Shown here: positions 17,994 to 28,590 of the stretch, piece after piece
How positions within the stretch are numbered: the first letter of the stretch is position 1
Layout of the letters: every line of letters begins with the position of its first letter
DNA from: Saccharomyces paradoxus
Lineage: Eukaryota; Ascomycota; Saccharomycetes; Saccharomycetales; Saccharomycetaceae
Assembly: GCF_002079055.1 (NCBI RefSeq)
Contig: NC_047490.1
Span: forward strand, 930,001 to 994,000
Reading direction: 5' to 3'
Length of the DNA stretch: 64,000 nucleotides
Translations under genes and position numbers: made by a program
The notes under the pieces: model-generated
What the model was told of the DNA's origin: nothing
Seen by the model: only the letters and a program-made list of their open reading frames with translations
The model's database searches: none

Positions 17994-19817
17994 ATTAAAT
18001 AGACGTCCCAAGTAACGAACGGTCTAAAATCGGCTATCCCTAAAGAATATCTTACACATTACAGCGAAGGAAAAGAATTTTTTTTAAATTTATATAGGCG
18101 ACGTAATCTCGAGAATTTATCATTTTTCCATTGTATTGTTTATTTTCTTCTTTCTTCGCGGGACTTATTTTCTCGAGCTGTGCCCGTAAATAGAAATAAA
18201 GGGACTCATTTTGCACCGTCCTTGACCTTGTGATGTTTCAAAATAAACGCATACCTTATTTGAAATGGAAATTCCGCGTAGCCTTGGTAGTTCGAGAATA
18301 AAGATATAATGGGGGCGTTGATTATGTACATTTTCAATCAATCAGAGCATCAAAAGTATCTCCATATGACTATATGTACGTGTTTCATTACCGTTAAGTG
18401 AAGATTGTAGGAGTTCACATCCTGCTGTGATCATCTTTTGGTACATTTGTAAGCTAAAGTCTTGATAGGCATGTGCCCAAAGATAATACATTTGGAGAAA
18501 ATGGCCGATTGTTTGCAGTACCAAAAGCTTTAATATTATCCTTTCTAGGACCATATTTAGATACATGCGGTGAACCTTTATGAACTTTTAAAACCTCGAA
18601 ATACTTAACCTAATAAGGCCCGTAATCCGGTCATGCAAACTTCTGTAGGCAATGTGTATGTTACATCTAAGCGTATTGTATCTATTATCAGTACCAGCAC
18701 ATATATAGTATAAACAGAGCTGACAATCAGTATATCGCTTGACTCTATCTTAAAATATGCAGGATATAGTGTGATGATGGGCAACAGACCTGCTAACAGA
18801 AAATTCTGAACACCAGGGCGTATGCAATACGATACACATGCCCGCCCCACAGCAAGTTGGTGTGCTTTAACTGACGCAATATAATCTCTAGTCTCCACTT
18901 TTACTATATTTATCATTATTCGACATTTTATTTCGATTTAGTTCGATTTTGACTATAATTACCCAGTTCTATATTTAGTGTATTACCTATTTTATGTTTG
19001 TTATTTTACATATTTTTACTCTATTCCAGCTAGATCATACGTTGCAATCTGGTAGGCCATCGAATAGCCCATCCCCAATACTGGCTATATTAACCCTTCA
19101 TGAAGACTGATCAGATATGCATATGGTGTGACTAGATCTATTGACTCTAAAGGTAACTTTACGGTGAAGGTTGAATGTCGTGGTGACAGTTGATTTGACA
19201 GCCGTTGATAGTCAGCCGTGCGTCGGAGCTAATGGCCCGCTATATAGGTAGAACAAGGCGCCACAGCGCACGACTTTCTCTAATACGGACGGCACTGTCA
19301 GATGTGCGTAAAGAGGTGTGGCAGCCATGATTTTTGTCAAATAACTATTCAACATGGAGGATTATGACCGTTTTTATTGAAATTGTTCGTACATTAGAAA
19401 TTGTATTTTTGACGCCATTGGAACCTCTTCGTAAATACGTAATAAGTTATAATGTCTCTACTCCTCGCTGTTAATTATAGCCTGAACTCCAATTTCTGAA
19501 ACACAATAAGCCGTCACATGATTACTTGGTTTTAAAAATCTCTTTTTAGCTGAGAAATATCGTGTAATTCCAGAGCATATTCTTCCCCATTGATACATGG
19601 CGCATCCGCTTATCGAAGTTGTTGAGAGGAATTATGTATGCTGCATGCAGAAACTCGCATTGTCTTGCGCTATAGTGGCGTTCGGGAGTCATGCCAGGGG
19701 TAGCCGTAGGAAAAAGAATATCATAGTTCATGGCGTGGACACTATTTGCCGGTTATTCTTCTACTAATTGAAGTTAAAACTGAAGGGTGTATGAGGAAGA
19801 ATTGGGCTACTAAAAAA
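17994..19817. other. Gene-poor stretch between EXG2 and tRNA-Ser
   Basis: There are 1.8 kb with no recognised gene. The first ~300 bp are the EXG2 promoter, with TATA-like sequence near 18085-18100. Beyond that the base composition changes repeatedly: AT-rich near 18950-19025, GC-richer near 19130-19330. The longest ATG frames are 74 codons (18342-18566), 103 codons (18605-18916) and 61 codons (19546-19731), all on the minus strand. None resembles a family I know. This could be decayed coding DNA or old transposon-flank sequence; I cannot tell which. Confidence 0.5.
18605..18916 (-). CDS. Unrecognised 103-codon ORF with hydrophobic middle
   Basis: ATG-started frame of 103 codons. The product has a short basic N-terminal part, then two hydrophobic stretches (about residues 38-55 and 60-80) compatible with membrane segments, then a short tail. 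I do not recognise it. No S. cerevisiae gene is known to me at this place. Length alone is near what chance gives in 64 kb, so it may not be a gene; it could also be a remnant of a larger membrane-protein gene. Confidence 0.2.
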   Translation of the reverse strand: MINIVKVETRDYIASVKAHQLAVGRACVSYCIRPGVQNFLLAGLLPIITLYPAYFKIESSDILIVSSVYTIYVLVLIIDTIRLDVTYTLPTEVCMTGLRALLG

Positions 19818-19899
19818 CGACAACTGCAGGACTCGAACCTGCGCGGGCAAAGCCCAAAAGATTTCTAATCTTTCGCCTTAACCACTCGGCCAAGTTGCC
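19818..19899 (-). tRNA. tRNA-Ser(AGA)
   Basis: The 82-nt minus-strand gene folds as a class II serine tRNA with a long variable arm. The acceptor 5' end is GGCAACTTGGCCGAGTGG, the anticodon loop reads TTAGAAA (anticodon AGA, read as IGA), and the B box is GGTTCGAGTCC. Six T residues on the minus strand (19812-19817) directly follow as the Pol III terminator. No intron. The upstream side (19900 onward) carries a nest of Ty LTRs, as usual for Pol III genes. Confidence 0.98.
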
Positions 19900-20017
19900 T
19901 CAATCTATAATGAAATGTCCTTCATCAAAACGATGTACCGCTTTTGTAGCTAAGTTATAAATATATCAACGCTTAATTAAAAAGTGTTTGTAATTCAACA
20001 ATGAGTAATACAAAGAC
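19900..20017. other. Spacer upstream of tRNA-Ser
   Basis: 118 bp of unassigned AT-rich sequence between the tRNA-Ser 5' end and the first LTR. This is the usual spacing for Ty insertion upstream of a Pol III gene. Confidence 0.5.
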
Positions 20018-20360
20018 TGTTGGAACGAGTGATAATTAATAGTAACATGAGTTGCTATGGTAAGTATCTAAATGCCTACATCGTATACTAATGTACACCT
20101 CGTATACGTTTAAGTGTGAATGTCCTATTGCAGAAGGAAATGTTAAACGAGAAAATCAGATAGTACTGAATTTGAGTTAAAGGTCTATCAATTGAACATG
20201 ATAGGTAGTTGTATATGAGTAATATGAGTCGTCACATAAAATGTATGATAACTACCGGAATTACTATATATTGGTCATAACTAATAATGAACAAATCTGC
20301 GTGTGTTTTATACCTCTCTTATATAACTATAAGAATACCATATTTAATCTTCATTAATAC
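20018..20360 (+). mobile_element. Ty4-type LTR (tau), solo, probably incomplete at its 3' end
   Basis: The sequence starts TGTTGGAACGAGT and, from memory, follows the Ty4 tau LTR closely along its length, including the CACCTCGTATACG segment. About 343 bp are seen against a usual tau length of about 371 bp, so the 3' end is probably cut where delta sequence begins. It lies 119 bp upstream of the tRNA-Ser, as expected for a Pol III-targeted element. No Ty4 internal region is present. Still easily recognised, so of moderate age. Confidence 0.75.
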
Positions 20361-20400
20361 TGAGAACTATGTGAATAATTAGATAATTGTTTAGATTCCA
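20361..20400 (-). mobile_element. Delta LTR end fragment, minus orientation
   Basis: About 40 bp match the terminal part of a Ty1/Ty2 delta LTR read on the minus strand, starting TGAGAACTATGTGAAT. The same terminal sequence begins the solo delta at 47229. The fragment butts against the tau LTR on one side and a plus-orientation delta piece on the other. It is a relic. Confidence 0.6.
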
Positions 20401-20402
20401 CA

Positions 20403-22511
20403 TCATTTTGTGGATTCCTATATTCCAGGAGAACTTCTAGTGTATTCTGTATACCTGATATTATAGTCTTTTGGATGACTCCAACATCTCTACCACTATC
20501 AATAGTAAGAAAAGATCATTAGAAGATAATGGAACTGAAATTGAGGTATCACGAGACACATGGAATAGTAAGAATATGCGTAGTTTAGAACCTCCAAGGT
20601 CAAAGAAACGAATACATCTAATCGCGGCTGTAAAAGCAGTAAAATCAATCAAACCAATACAAACAACCTTAAGATACGATGAGGCAATCACCTATAATAA
20701 AGATATTAAAGAAAAGGAAAAATATATCGAAGCATACCACAAAGAAGTCAACCAACTGTTGAAAATGAATACTTGGGACACTGACAAATATTATGACAGA
20801 AAAGAAATAGACCCTAAAAGAGTAATAAACTCAATGTTTATCTTCAACAAGAAACGTGACGGAACTCATAAAGCTAGATTTGTTGCAAGAGGTGACATTC
20901 AGCATCCTGATACGTACGATACAGGTATGCAATCCAACACTGTACATCATTATGCGTTGATGACATCCCTATCACTTGCATTAGACAATGACTCCTTCAT
21001 TACACAATTAGACATATCTTCGGCGTACTTGTATGCAGACATCAAAGAAGAATTATACATAAGACCTCCACCACATTTAGGAATGAACAACAAGTTAATA
21101 CGGTTGAGGAAATCGCTTTATGGCTTGAAACAAAGTGGTGCAAACTGGTATGAAACGATCAAATCATATCTGATTGAACAATGTGATATGGAAGAAGTTC
21201 GCGGATGGTCATGCGTATTTAAGAATAGTCAAGTAACAATTTGCTTATTTGTCGATGATATGATATTGTTCAGCAAAGACTTAAATTCAAATAAAAGAAT
21301 TATAGCAAAACTCAAGATGCAATACGATACCGAGATTATAAATCTAGGTTAAAGCGATGATGAAATTCAATACGACATCCTTGGCTTAGAAATCAAATAT
21401 CAAAGAGGTAAATACATGAAATTAGGTATGGAAAACTCATTAACTGAGAAAATACCCAAATTAAACGTACCTTTGAATCCAAAAGGAAGAAAACTTGGTG
21501 CTCCAGGCCAACCAGGTCTCTATATAAACCAGGAGGAGCTAGAGCTAGAAGAAGACGACTACAACATGAAGGTACATGAAATGCAAAAGTTGATAGGTCT
21601 AGCGTCATATGTTGGATATTAATTCAGATTTGACCTATTATACTATATCAACACACTTGCACAACATATACTATTTCCGTCCAAACAAGTGTTAAACATG
21701 ACATATGAATTGATACAATTCTTATGGGACACTAGAGAAAAACAATTAATATGGTCCAAAAGCAAATCTGCAAAACCAGAAAATAAATTAGTTGTAATAA
21801 GCGATGCCTCTTATGGCAACCAACCATATTACAAATCTCAGATTGGTAATATCTATTTTCTAAATGGAAAGGTGATCGGAGGAAAATCAACAAAAGCTTC
21901 ATTAACATGTACTTCAACCACAGAAGCCGAAATACACGCAATCAGTGAAGCCATTCCATTATTAAATAACTTGAGTCACCTTATACAAGAACTAAATGGG
22001 AAATCAATCATTAAAGGCTTACTTACTGACAGCAGATCTACAATCAGTATAGTTATGTCCAAAAATGAAGAGAAATTAAGAAACAGATTTTTCGGTACTA
22101 AAGCAATGAGAGTTCGGGACGAAGTATCAAATAATAACCTCTACGTATGCTACATGGATACCGAAAGGAACATTGCTGACGTAATGACAAAACCACTCCC
22201 ATTAAAAACATTTAAATCATTAACAAACAAGTGGATTCATTAGATCTATTACATTAAGGGCGGTATGTTGGAATGAAATTCTAATATCATCTATTTAATA
22301 GTATATTATCACATGCGGTGTAAGAGGATGGCGTAAAGATTGAGAAACAGTCATCCAATCTAATGGAAGCTGAAATGCAAGGATTGATAATGTAATAAGA
22401 TAATGAATGACAACTAAAAAAAAGGAAAGAATATAAGGTAATAACACTATGTAGAACTATCAATTCCCTTATGTGGATTCCTATATCCTCGAGTAGAACC
22501 TCTAATATATC
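20403..22511 (+). mobile_element. Broken Ty1/Ty2-family (Pseudoviridae) retrotransposon relic
   Basis: Parts in order: a short plus-orientation delta LTR piece (about 20403-20470); the 3' part of pol, with reverse transcriptase followed by RNase H (about 20471-22243, ending in the usual Ty1/Ty2 pol C-terminus); a polypurine tract (about 22257-22265); and a 3' delta LTR starting TGTTGGAAT at 22266 and recognisable to about 22511. By recall the pol part is closer to Ty2 than to classic Ty1. Gag, protease and integrase parts are not seen. The element is broken, with a few breaks in the remaining coding part, and cannot be autonomous. High similarity to known Ty elements suggests it is not ancient. 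It lies between two tRNA genes, about 70 bp upstream of tRNA-Gly. Confidence 0.92.
22266..22511 (+). repeat. 3' delta LTR of the Ty relic, incomplete
   Basis: Starts with the canonical TGTTGGAAT directly after a polypurine tract, and carries the delta middle segment (GAAGCTGAAATGCAAGGATTG). It is recognisable to about 22511, roughly 246 bp against the usual ~334 bp. The 68 bp that follow to the tRNA are not delta-like. Confidence 0.85.
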
Positions 22512-22579
22512 AGACAACGCGGAGACAGAGGTAGAGGTAGTATCTAAAGATCAGATACTAGAGAACCTAACAAATTTAA

Positions 22580-22650
22580 GCGCAAGTGGTTTAGTGGTAA
22601 AATCCAACGTTGCCATCGTTGGGCCCCCGGTTCGATTCCGGGCTTGCGCA
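22580..22650 (+). tRNA. tRNA-Gly(GCC)
   Basis: A 71-nt gene with acceptor stem GCGCAAG...CTTGCGC, A box TTTAGTGGTAAAA, anticodon GCC within TTGCCAT, and B box GGTTCGATTCC. A T6 terminator follows at 22653-22658. It appears identical to the standard S. cerevisiae tRNA-Gly(GCC) as I remember it. No intron. The broken Ty element ends 68 bp upstream. Confidence 0.98.
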
Positions 22651-22908
22651 CATTTTTTAAACAAATGTTAGGGGGATTAGTACTTAAGAGCCTTAAGAAA
22701 GGTGTCCCTTTCAACTGCTTCGTCTACTCAGCATCCGTTCAGTCGATATTTCATATAACTTCTCTTCCTATACCGTTAATAGCGATTAATCAGACTCTAC
22801 GTTATATAATTCGGTCATCGGGCTAGCTAATCTACAAAAACAAGTAGATACCTATCCCTTCTTGTTTTATGATTATTCTTCAAAGTAAGAACTTACAGAG
22901 CCGTCATA

Positions 22909-23724
22909 ATGTTTCACCTGCCGGTTAGTATACTGATTTATTTTTCTTTGATATGGGCAATGGAACCCAGTTTTGTAAGAGGCAAGAATGTTGTCAGCTT
23001 AATTACTTTCAAAGACTCAAACGGCAAATTGCACAAACGGATAGCACCAGAAGAAATACCTCCCCGGGAACATGGTTCTCAAGCAAACCCTAATGCGTTA
23101 GGGTATATGGGAGTGCGCGACTTTTCAAGGCCAGCAGTGAATTTAGACAATATTTTAGAGACACAACAAAGAAAGCAGCAAAAGTTTTCAGCTGAATTAT
23201 CTCCTTTATCCTTAGAATCAAAGTTGTCATTAGTGAAGGAAGTCCAAATTTTTGCAGGCTATGTGAGAAATGATGTGGAAACCTACAACAAAATAAGTGA
23301 CCCCAATGAAGATTTGATTGTTATTGCGCCAACAAACGGGGCTATCTCTCAGCTTACTTCGAAACCATGGCAGTTTCCGAACAACATTGATAAGCTTGAA
23401 AGTGAAGGTGCCACCGAGAAGGAGCTCGATATGGCAATTCAAGAGAATATTTCCAAGTTCGTGAGATCTCACATCGTGGTGTACAATGAAGATAAAAATT
23501 CCTACAAGAGAGTCGGTCCGGGATGTACGCTATTGCAGAGTATCGACTTCACAGAAGGCAAAAGAAGCGATTCAGAACTTGATGGAGATATTTTACTCAA
23601 AAAAGAAGGAGAGGTATATTATGTGGCTTCTACTAAGGACAAGAAGTTTCATGCCGTCGAGAGCATCGAAAGTGGAAGCAATGGTATTATTTTAACGGTC
23701 GACTTCCCTCTGGTCTGGCCTTAG
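22909..23724 (+). CDS. YDR262W: Fasciclin-like secreted or vacuolar protein (YDR262W)
   Basis: The protein is 271 residues; the S. cerevisiae counterpart is about 272 and has no established function, though its product has been reported in the vacuole. A cleavable signal peptide covers about residues 1-25 (hydrophobic core after MFHLPVSILIYF). The region from about 90 to 265 looks like a single fasciclin (FAS1) domain, with the IVIAPTNGAI strand and a later H2-like HIVVYNE motif; such domains mediate adhesion or ligand binding. The ATG at 22909 directly precedes the signal peptide. Function is not claimed beyond the domain. Confidence 0.85.
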   Translation: MFHLPVSILIYFSLIWAMEPSFVRGKNVVSLITFKDSNGKLHKRIAPEEIPPREHGSQANPNALGYMGVRDFSRPAVNLDNILETQQRKQQKFSAELSPLSLESKLSLVKEVQIFAGYVRNDVETYNKISDPNEDLIVIAPTNGAISQLTSKPWQFPNNIDKLESEGATEKELDMAIQENISKFVRSHIVVYNEDKNSYKRVGPGCTLLQSIDFTEGKRSDSELDGDILLKKEGEVYYVASTKDKKFHAVESIESGSNGIILTVDFPLVWP

Positions 23725-24011
23725 TTATTTTCCCTATGGTTCTTGATTTCTTGACCTACGCGAATGGCATTCTTTTTTTTTTGGTTATAATTTATTAATA
23801 TTGCGAGTAGGATAAGTCTGCTTTATGGAGTTTACAATATAATATACACATTGGTATCGATTTGTTTCATAATTTATATTTTCTTTAGTGTTGAACAATA
23901 ATTTGTTTTATGAATCCATATTTTTATGTTTAGCTCTTCCTAAGAGAGGTAGAATAAGAGTACAATTATGGAAGTACTATAACAAAACTCTGGAACATAC
24001 ATATGCGCCAT

Positions 24012-25304
24012 TTACACAACTGATTGCACGGTGCTTGAGATTGTCGCTGGCGAGCCCATATAAACAGGGGATGTGCTTTTATTATCAACTGAATTCTCTC
24101 TCTTTAACATAGTGTGCTGCGTATCTACTGGTAGTTGCTTCGCTTTCTTATTGAGTGAGTTAGATTCACCAACTAATAAATCCACTTTGAATAGCTTTCT
24201 TGCTCTTAAATTTTTTTCTCTATTAATAAGTTCAGAAGCCATATCCACTGGGTGCAATTCTCCTTTTGCTATCATTTCATGAACTTTGTGATCAATATTT
24301 TTTGTATTAATGACACCTTTTCGTATTCTTGATCCCTTTTCGACAACGGAACCAATGCATCTCATGATTTTGACTATCTCAGCATGGGAATTTATGATTG
24401 GTTTAGGAATATTATTCAGCGTTGTTATTTGGTTTGATACAGGACAAAATACTCTTTGGTATTGGAACGCATAATTAGCGAATTCTACTTCTTGCTTGAA
24501 CGCCTCACTGAAACAAAAATTTTCAGCCCGTTCCATTTGTGTGAGTATATCTTTCATTTCAGAGTACCGTTTCACTATCTTCATAGCAGTGACTACACCT
24601 ACCTTCCAAAGTCCGCTGGTGTAATCACAGCCTGCTAAACAAACTAGATTACGAAATTGTTGCTCAGTTAGTTCTCCTAGGGGGAAGTTCTCAGGTAAAG
24701 CCGAAAAATCGTCTTTTGAGATTTCTAAAGCTTCTCCTCGATCATTTAACTTTGTTATGAGTGTTTTACAACCAAAAACTAACAAATCTGAATCTTCTGA
24801 TATGATACCCTGTATAAGGCCCATTTTTTCCAAGTAAACCATTTGCGGATCTGCTTCAAATGGTGCCACAATGTAGGGAATTGAATTTCGTTTGCAATAG
24901 TCAATAATACATTTGGCCATTTCTGGTGTGACGTCAACACTTTTTTGAAAATATTCCATTGCATTATCCCTGTCGCCGACTGACCATAATTTCTTTGCAA
25001 CCATTTTGCTTTCCAACCTTTTCTTCTTTCTTCTAGTTTCTGTACGATTTTTCACAGAAAGGGAATCACCATCAAAAACTATATATGGCTTGATATTAAG
25101 TCGTCTTAGTAGTTGTAGCCTTTTAATGAAAAATTGCAAATATTTGTTTGTTGGCTTGTTCATTACAAGTTCTAAAGCACACGCACAAGAAGCTCTATGT
25201 AGCCACGCATAACCATCAATAGCTAGCGTTTGATACATATATTTTTTTAGGGTTACCTGCTTTTGAATCCCCTTCAATTGAGGCAGTAAGCCAGGTATTC
25301 CCAT
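24012..25304 (-). CDS. DIN7: Mitochondrial 5'-3' nuclease Din7 (XPG/Rad2 family)
   Basis: Din7 is a mitochondrial XPG/FEN-type nuclease related to Exo1, DNA-damage inducible and also expressed in meiosis. Starting at the ATG at 25302-25304 gives MGIPG and 430 residues, the S. cerevisiae length; three more codons upstream begin at a non-ATG. All nuclease acid positions are present: D30 (AIDGYAW), D78 and D80 (FDGD), E150 and D152 (EADPQ), D171 and D173 (SEDSDLLVFG), and D227 (GCDYT). A helix-hairpin-helix region follows (about 230-265). The C-terminal ~100 residues are divergent and low-complexity. The protein seems to evolve fast compared with its neighbours. Confidence 0.96.
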   Translation of the reverse strand: MGIPGLLPQLKGIQKQVTLKKYMYQTLAIDGYAWLHRASCACALELVMNKPTNKYLQFFIKRLQLLRRLNIKPYIVFDGDSLSVKNRTETRRKKKRLESKMVAKKLWSVGDRDNAMEYFQKSVDVTPEMAKCIIDYCKRNSIPYIVAPFEADPQMVYLEKMGLIQGIISEDSDLLVFGCKTLITKLNDRGEALEISKDDFSALPENFPLGELTEQQFRNLVCLAGCDYTSGLWKVGVVTAMKIVKRYSEMKDILTQMERAENFCFSEAFKQEVEFANYAFQYQRVFCPVSNQITTLNNIPKPIINSHAEIVKIMRCIGSVVEKGSRIRKGVINTKNIDHKVHEMIAKGELHPVDMASELINREKNLRARKLFKVDLLVGESNSLNKKAKQLPVDTQHTMLKRENSVDNKSTSPVYMGSPATISSTVQSVV

Positions 25305-25770
25305 TTCTATCAAATAATTTTCCTGTTCTTAATTTTAGTGGTCGTTTTCTCTTGCTCGCTATAGCAATAATACTTTCCATGTTGAGCCCATAAATATGAT
25401 AATTCTTCTCAAATTGTCAAGAACGGCGTAGAGTGTCGCATGTTCCTTTTGTGGAGCTATTATCCTTCAACGTGTCACGGAACGCGGAAAAATGGAAATA
25501 TGTAAACAAAAGAAAGTGAAATCAAAACAAAACTAAGACAGCTTCCAGTAATTTCCCAAACAGATATATATATGTACCAAAAGAAATTTTAAAAACAGTG
25601 CTATTTTTCCTTTTGTTAACTATTTATTTATTATTCATAAGCTTTCTGATAGTCCTTGATTCAGCCAATTATTTATAAGCACTGCAATTCGGGACATAAG
25701 CTTTGCTACCCGCAAATTTGTATAACAGAAGGCTGAAATATACTGTTCTTATTGATGAAAACACCAAGAA
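25305..25770 (-). promoter_or_regulatory. DIN7 upstream region / AKR1 3' region
   Basis: 466 bp between two minus-strand genes. The half near DIN7 has GC-richer blocks around 25420-25500; the half near AKR1 is AT-rich and probably holds the AKR1 polyadenylation signal. I see no exact damage-response or MCB element. Confidence 0.4.
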
Positions 25771-28074
25771 TTATACCATATCATTTCCTTGTTCAACATC
25801 CTTATTTGGCAATTTGTAAAGCTTAAAATAGTCGACTTCTATCCCGTTAAGCAAAGCTTTAGAACCTGAAGGAGAATACAAAATTCGTCTCCACAAAGGC
25901 GCATTAACATCGCTTGTAAGCCAAAAGTCTTTAATATTTCTTTTCCAACCGTAATTTGTTGGTATTTTGGATGTAATCGAATACACGTTATGTCCAGTAC
26001 TATCCTTGATCCCAATGGTCTCTTTTATAACCGCTAACCACTGATCCATACCAGTCACCGCGTAACAAACACCAAAACAAGTCCGTGGTTTTCTTATTGT
26101 CGAGCCTGGGACTGGCGCTAATACAGTGTCATTACTCTCTTCACCCGGATCAACCGGATCAATTGAGGGCGCAAATCCTTCTGGTGTAGTATTAAAGTTT
26201 TCATTGAAAGATAACCCTTCGGGGCCAATGGCCTTACTTTCTTTCATCAAAACATTGAATTCCGTGTTGGTCAATCCTTTACATATTTGAAAAGCTTGAA
26301 CAAAGATCAAACTTGCAACCCAAACAGATTGTAACAAAGCCCATAATAAGATCAAAAACACAAATTTATCATACATCAATCCCGAACAGAGATCTGAACC
26401 GCCTAGAATGAAGCATTTGCCATTTTTCTGTGTTTTATCTTCATGCGCATCTTCAAGCTCGTCAAAATATTCCAGGCAAAGAGCAAAAAAGGTGAAAATA
26501 CCACTTTCCATTAACGTAATAAAAAATATGAATCCTTTGTGGTTTTTCAGTCCAACGTCATTAAAGATCCAAGGGCAATAATGATCAAATCTTGCAACCA
26601 CAGCGTTATTTAAGGGCGAAAATTTGCTTCTTAGAGGTTTCCTAATCCAAGTTTCAATACAAAAGTTTTTCGTATCAAATTTCCCGATTTCGAGCAAGTC
26701 TGAGATTGTTTGTCGCACGTTTTCATGGTCAGTTTCTTCTGGAAGACAGCCTGGGTCCAAGGTAACAAGCTGGCAAAAAAGATAAAATACAGACACAAGT
26801 ATTACCAGCATTACGATGTTAGCATATTGCTCATCAGAAAATGTCCGAGGCATGACTTTAAGAAACCAAACAATGGTTACCCAAAGTAACGTGCCAAAAA
26901 AAACACCGGATAACAAAGGTGACCTTAATAAGGTAACGTTGTGAATACCCATTCGCCCATATGACGGCAGAACGAATTTGTTCAAGCCTTTGTTAGTGGC
27001 AATGGCTAATAAAAAAAGCACGATGATTGCAAATAAAGGGTTAATATGAGAGAAAAGAGCAAATGTGATTCCTAGAAATAGAAATGGTGTTATGAATGTA
27101 ACTAGCTTGGCATGTTGACTTTTTTTGAACCATTTTCTAATGGGATAACCGTGGTAGTCAAACCCGGAATGGGTTAGAGCTTCTCTAAGTGAATATACAG
27201 TGTTCATTTCTTGAGCAATAGCGAAACAGTCTTTTCCAGTATCCGTTTTTTGGAAAAAATCAGCACCATCTTGTATCAAGTACTTTAGTACATGTGGTTG
27301 ACCCTTAACAGTGCCCCAGTGCAGTGGGGTGAATCCTTCCGTATCCGCAATTTTTATACTGGCGCCAAACTTCAACAATACAGCTACAGTTAAGGAATCT
27401 CCCTGGTAAGCAGCCCATAGTAGAGAAGTTCTGCCTTTTGGGTCTTGGCAATCTACATCTAAAAAACCCTTGCTAACGACATTGAACAAAACGTATAGAA
27501 CTAACATTATATTTGAGCTGTTCACAGATAAGTGCAGTAGATTGAAACCTTGGTCATCAGTCATGGTGGGATCAGCTCCGTGCTTGAGCAAAAAATCGAT
27601 GATGTACACATACCCATATCTTGCAGCCCAATGTAATGGTGTGGCATGCAAAGCACCTGCCCTTGCATTGACATCAGCGCCCTGTGAGACGAGAAAATCT
27701 ACTACGGAAAGTCTGTTATTAATACTTGCCCAATGCAAACCAGTGATATGTTCGACAGGGTCGCCATCGTTATTAACCTCAAGCAACTTGCCATGTATCA
27801 TTTCTTTGACGGTTGCCAGATCACCTCGTTGGCAAGCCGTATGGTACCGGGTTAACAAGGGATCCTCTTCCGCCTCATCATTACGGTTCATTTGCTCGTT
27901 TCCGCTTGCGTCTTCATTTCCCGATCGAATGGCCTTCAATGAGGCTAACGAAGTAACATCGTTAGAATCACCTAGACTGATATCTTCCTGTGAATCGCTG
28001 TTGCTAGGATCAACCATTTGCTCTTCATCCGTTAAGGTCGACGCCGGTGGCATATTTTCTAATTCGTTCACCAT
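25771..28074 (-). CDS. AKR1: Ankyrin-repeat palmitoyltransferase Akr1
   Basis: Akr1 is a Golgi/endosomal protein S-acyltransferase that palmitoylates Yck1/Yck2 and others and dampens pheromone signalling. From the ATG at 28072-28074 the protein is 767 residues (S. cerevisiae 764). An acidic N-terminal tail is followed by about six ankyrin repeats (about 70-305). Membrane segments follow around 325-440, then the cysteine-rich DHHC domain in its Akr-type form DHYC (497-500), then two more membrane segments. The DHYC cysteine is the acyl acceptor; DHYC instead of DHHC is normal for this family. Divergent from PEX10 across 516 bp. Confidence 0.97.
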   Translation of the reverse strand: MVNELENMPPASTLTDEEQMVDPSNSDSQEDISLGDSNDVTSLASLKAIRSGNEDASGNEQMNRNDEAEEDPLLTRYHTACQRGDLATVKEMIHGKLLEVNNDGDPVEHITGLHWASINNRLSVVDFLVSQGADVNARAGALHATPLHWAARYGYVYIIDFLLKHGADPTMTDDQGFNLLHLSVNSSNIMLVLYVLFNVVSKGFLDVDCQDPKGRTSLLWAAYQGDSLTVAVLLKFGASIKIADTEGFTPLHWGTVKGQPHVLKYLIQDGADFFQKTDTGKDCFAIAQEMNTVYSLREALTHSGFDYHGYPIRKWFKKSQHAKLVTFITPFLFLGITFALFSHINPLFAIIVLFLLAIATNKGLNKFVLPSYGRMGIHNVTLLRSPLLSGVFFGTLLWVTIVWFLKVMPRTFSDEQYANIVMLVILVSVFYLFCQLVTLDPGCLPEETDHENVRQTISDLLEIGKFDTKNFCIETWIRKPLRSKFSPLNNAVVARFDHYCPWIFNDVGLKNHKGFIFFITLMESGIFTFFALCLEYFDELEDAHEDKTQKNGKCFILGGSDLCSGLMYDKFVFLILLWALLQSVWVASLIFVQAFQICKGLTNTEFNVLMKESKAIGPEGLSFNENFNTTPEGFAPSIDPVDPGEESNDTVLAPVPGSTIRKPRTCFGVCYAVTGMDQWLAVIKETIGIKDSTGHNVYSITSKIPTNYGWKRNIKDFWLTSDVNAPLWRRILYSPSGSKALLNGIEVDYFKLYKLPNKDVEQGNDMV

Positions 28075-28590
28075 CAACTAGCTACTGTGAGCAAAGAAGT
28101 TTTTTCTATGCAGAACGAAACGGAAATGATATATTCTATTGAATGGTTTATAACTCAATAATCGACAGTATGCAATTCTCGCTTGACCCTGGTGTGTGAA
28201 TATTACTTCGTTTTATGGATCGTCCAATATGAGGGCGTAATGAGAAAGTACGAAACAATAGTCTAGTCTTATCACCCGGAGTGTGGGGTACGGATGCTGA
28301 AATTCGTTCAAGGAACAAGCAGCAAAGCATGAATTGATCATATTATAGACACCAAAGACCCAATAATTAGACAATATATCAATCTCTGTTTGATATATCA
28401 ATGTGGGAATCTTCTTGTAACTAAGCTGCCAATTTTGCCACCAATATTTTTCCATTGCGATCATCTAAGAGGGCGAAGTACGTATTAGCCGTTTACATGA
28501 AAAAATAAGGTTATACTAAAGCGCATTGCACATTGAAGAAAAGGAATAGACAGTACCGAATAGGTGGGAGTTAAACAATAGAAAACCAAA
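28075..28590. promoter_or_regulatory. AKR1-PEX10 divergent intergenic region
   Basis: 516 bp between divergent starts. A minus-strand ATG frame of 83 codons (28213-28464) lies inside; it is rich in Trp/Tyr/Cys, resembles nothing I know, and is probably chance. No perfect ORE was found for PEX10. Confidence 0.45.

Noticed and set aside
18942-19020. AT-rich block with a near ARS-core match
   Set aside because: One mismatch and no supporting elements; cannot be called an origin from sequence alone.
22471-22671. 66-codon frame across the Ty relic end and tRNA-Gly
   Set aside because: Overlaps the LTR tail and a tRNA gene, so it is chance.
28213-28464. 83-codon minus-strand frame between AKR1 and PEX10
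   Set aside because: Lies in a divergent promoter, odd composition rich in Trp/Tyr/Cys, no family resemblance.
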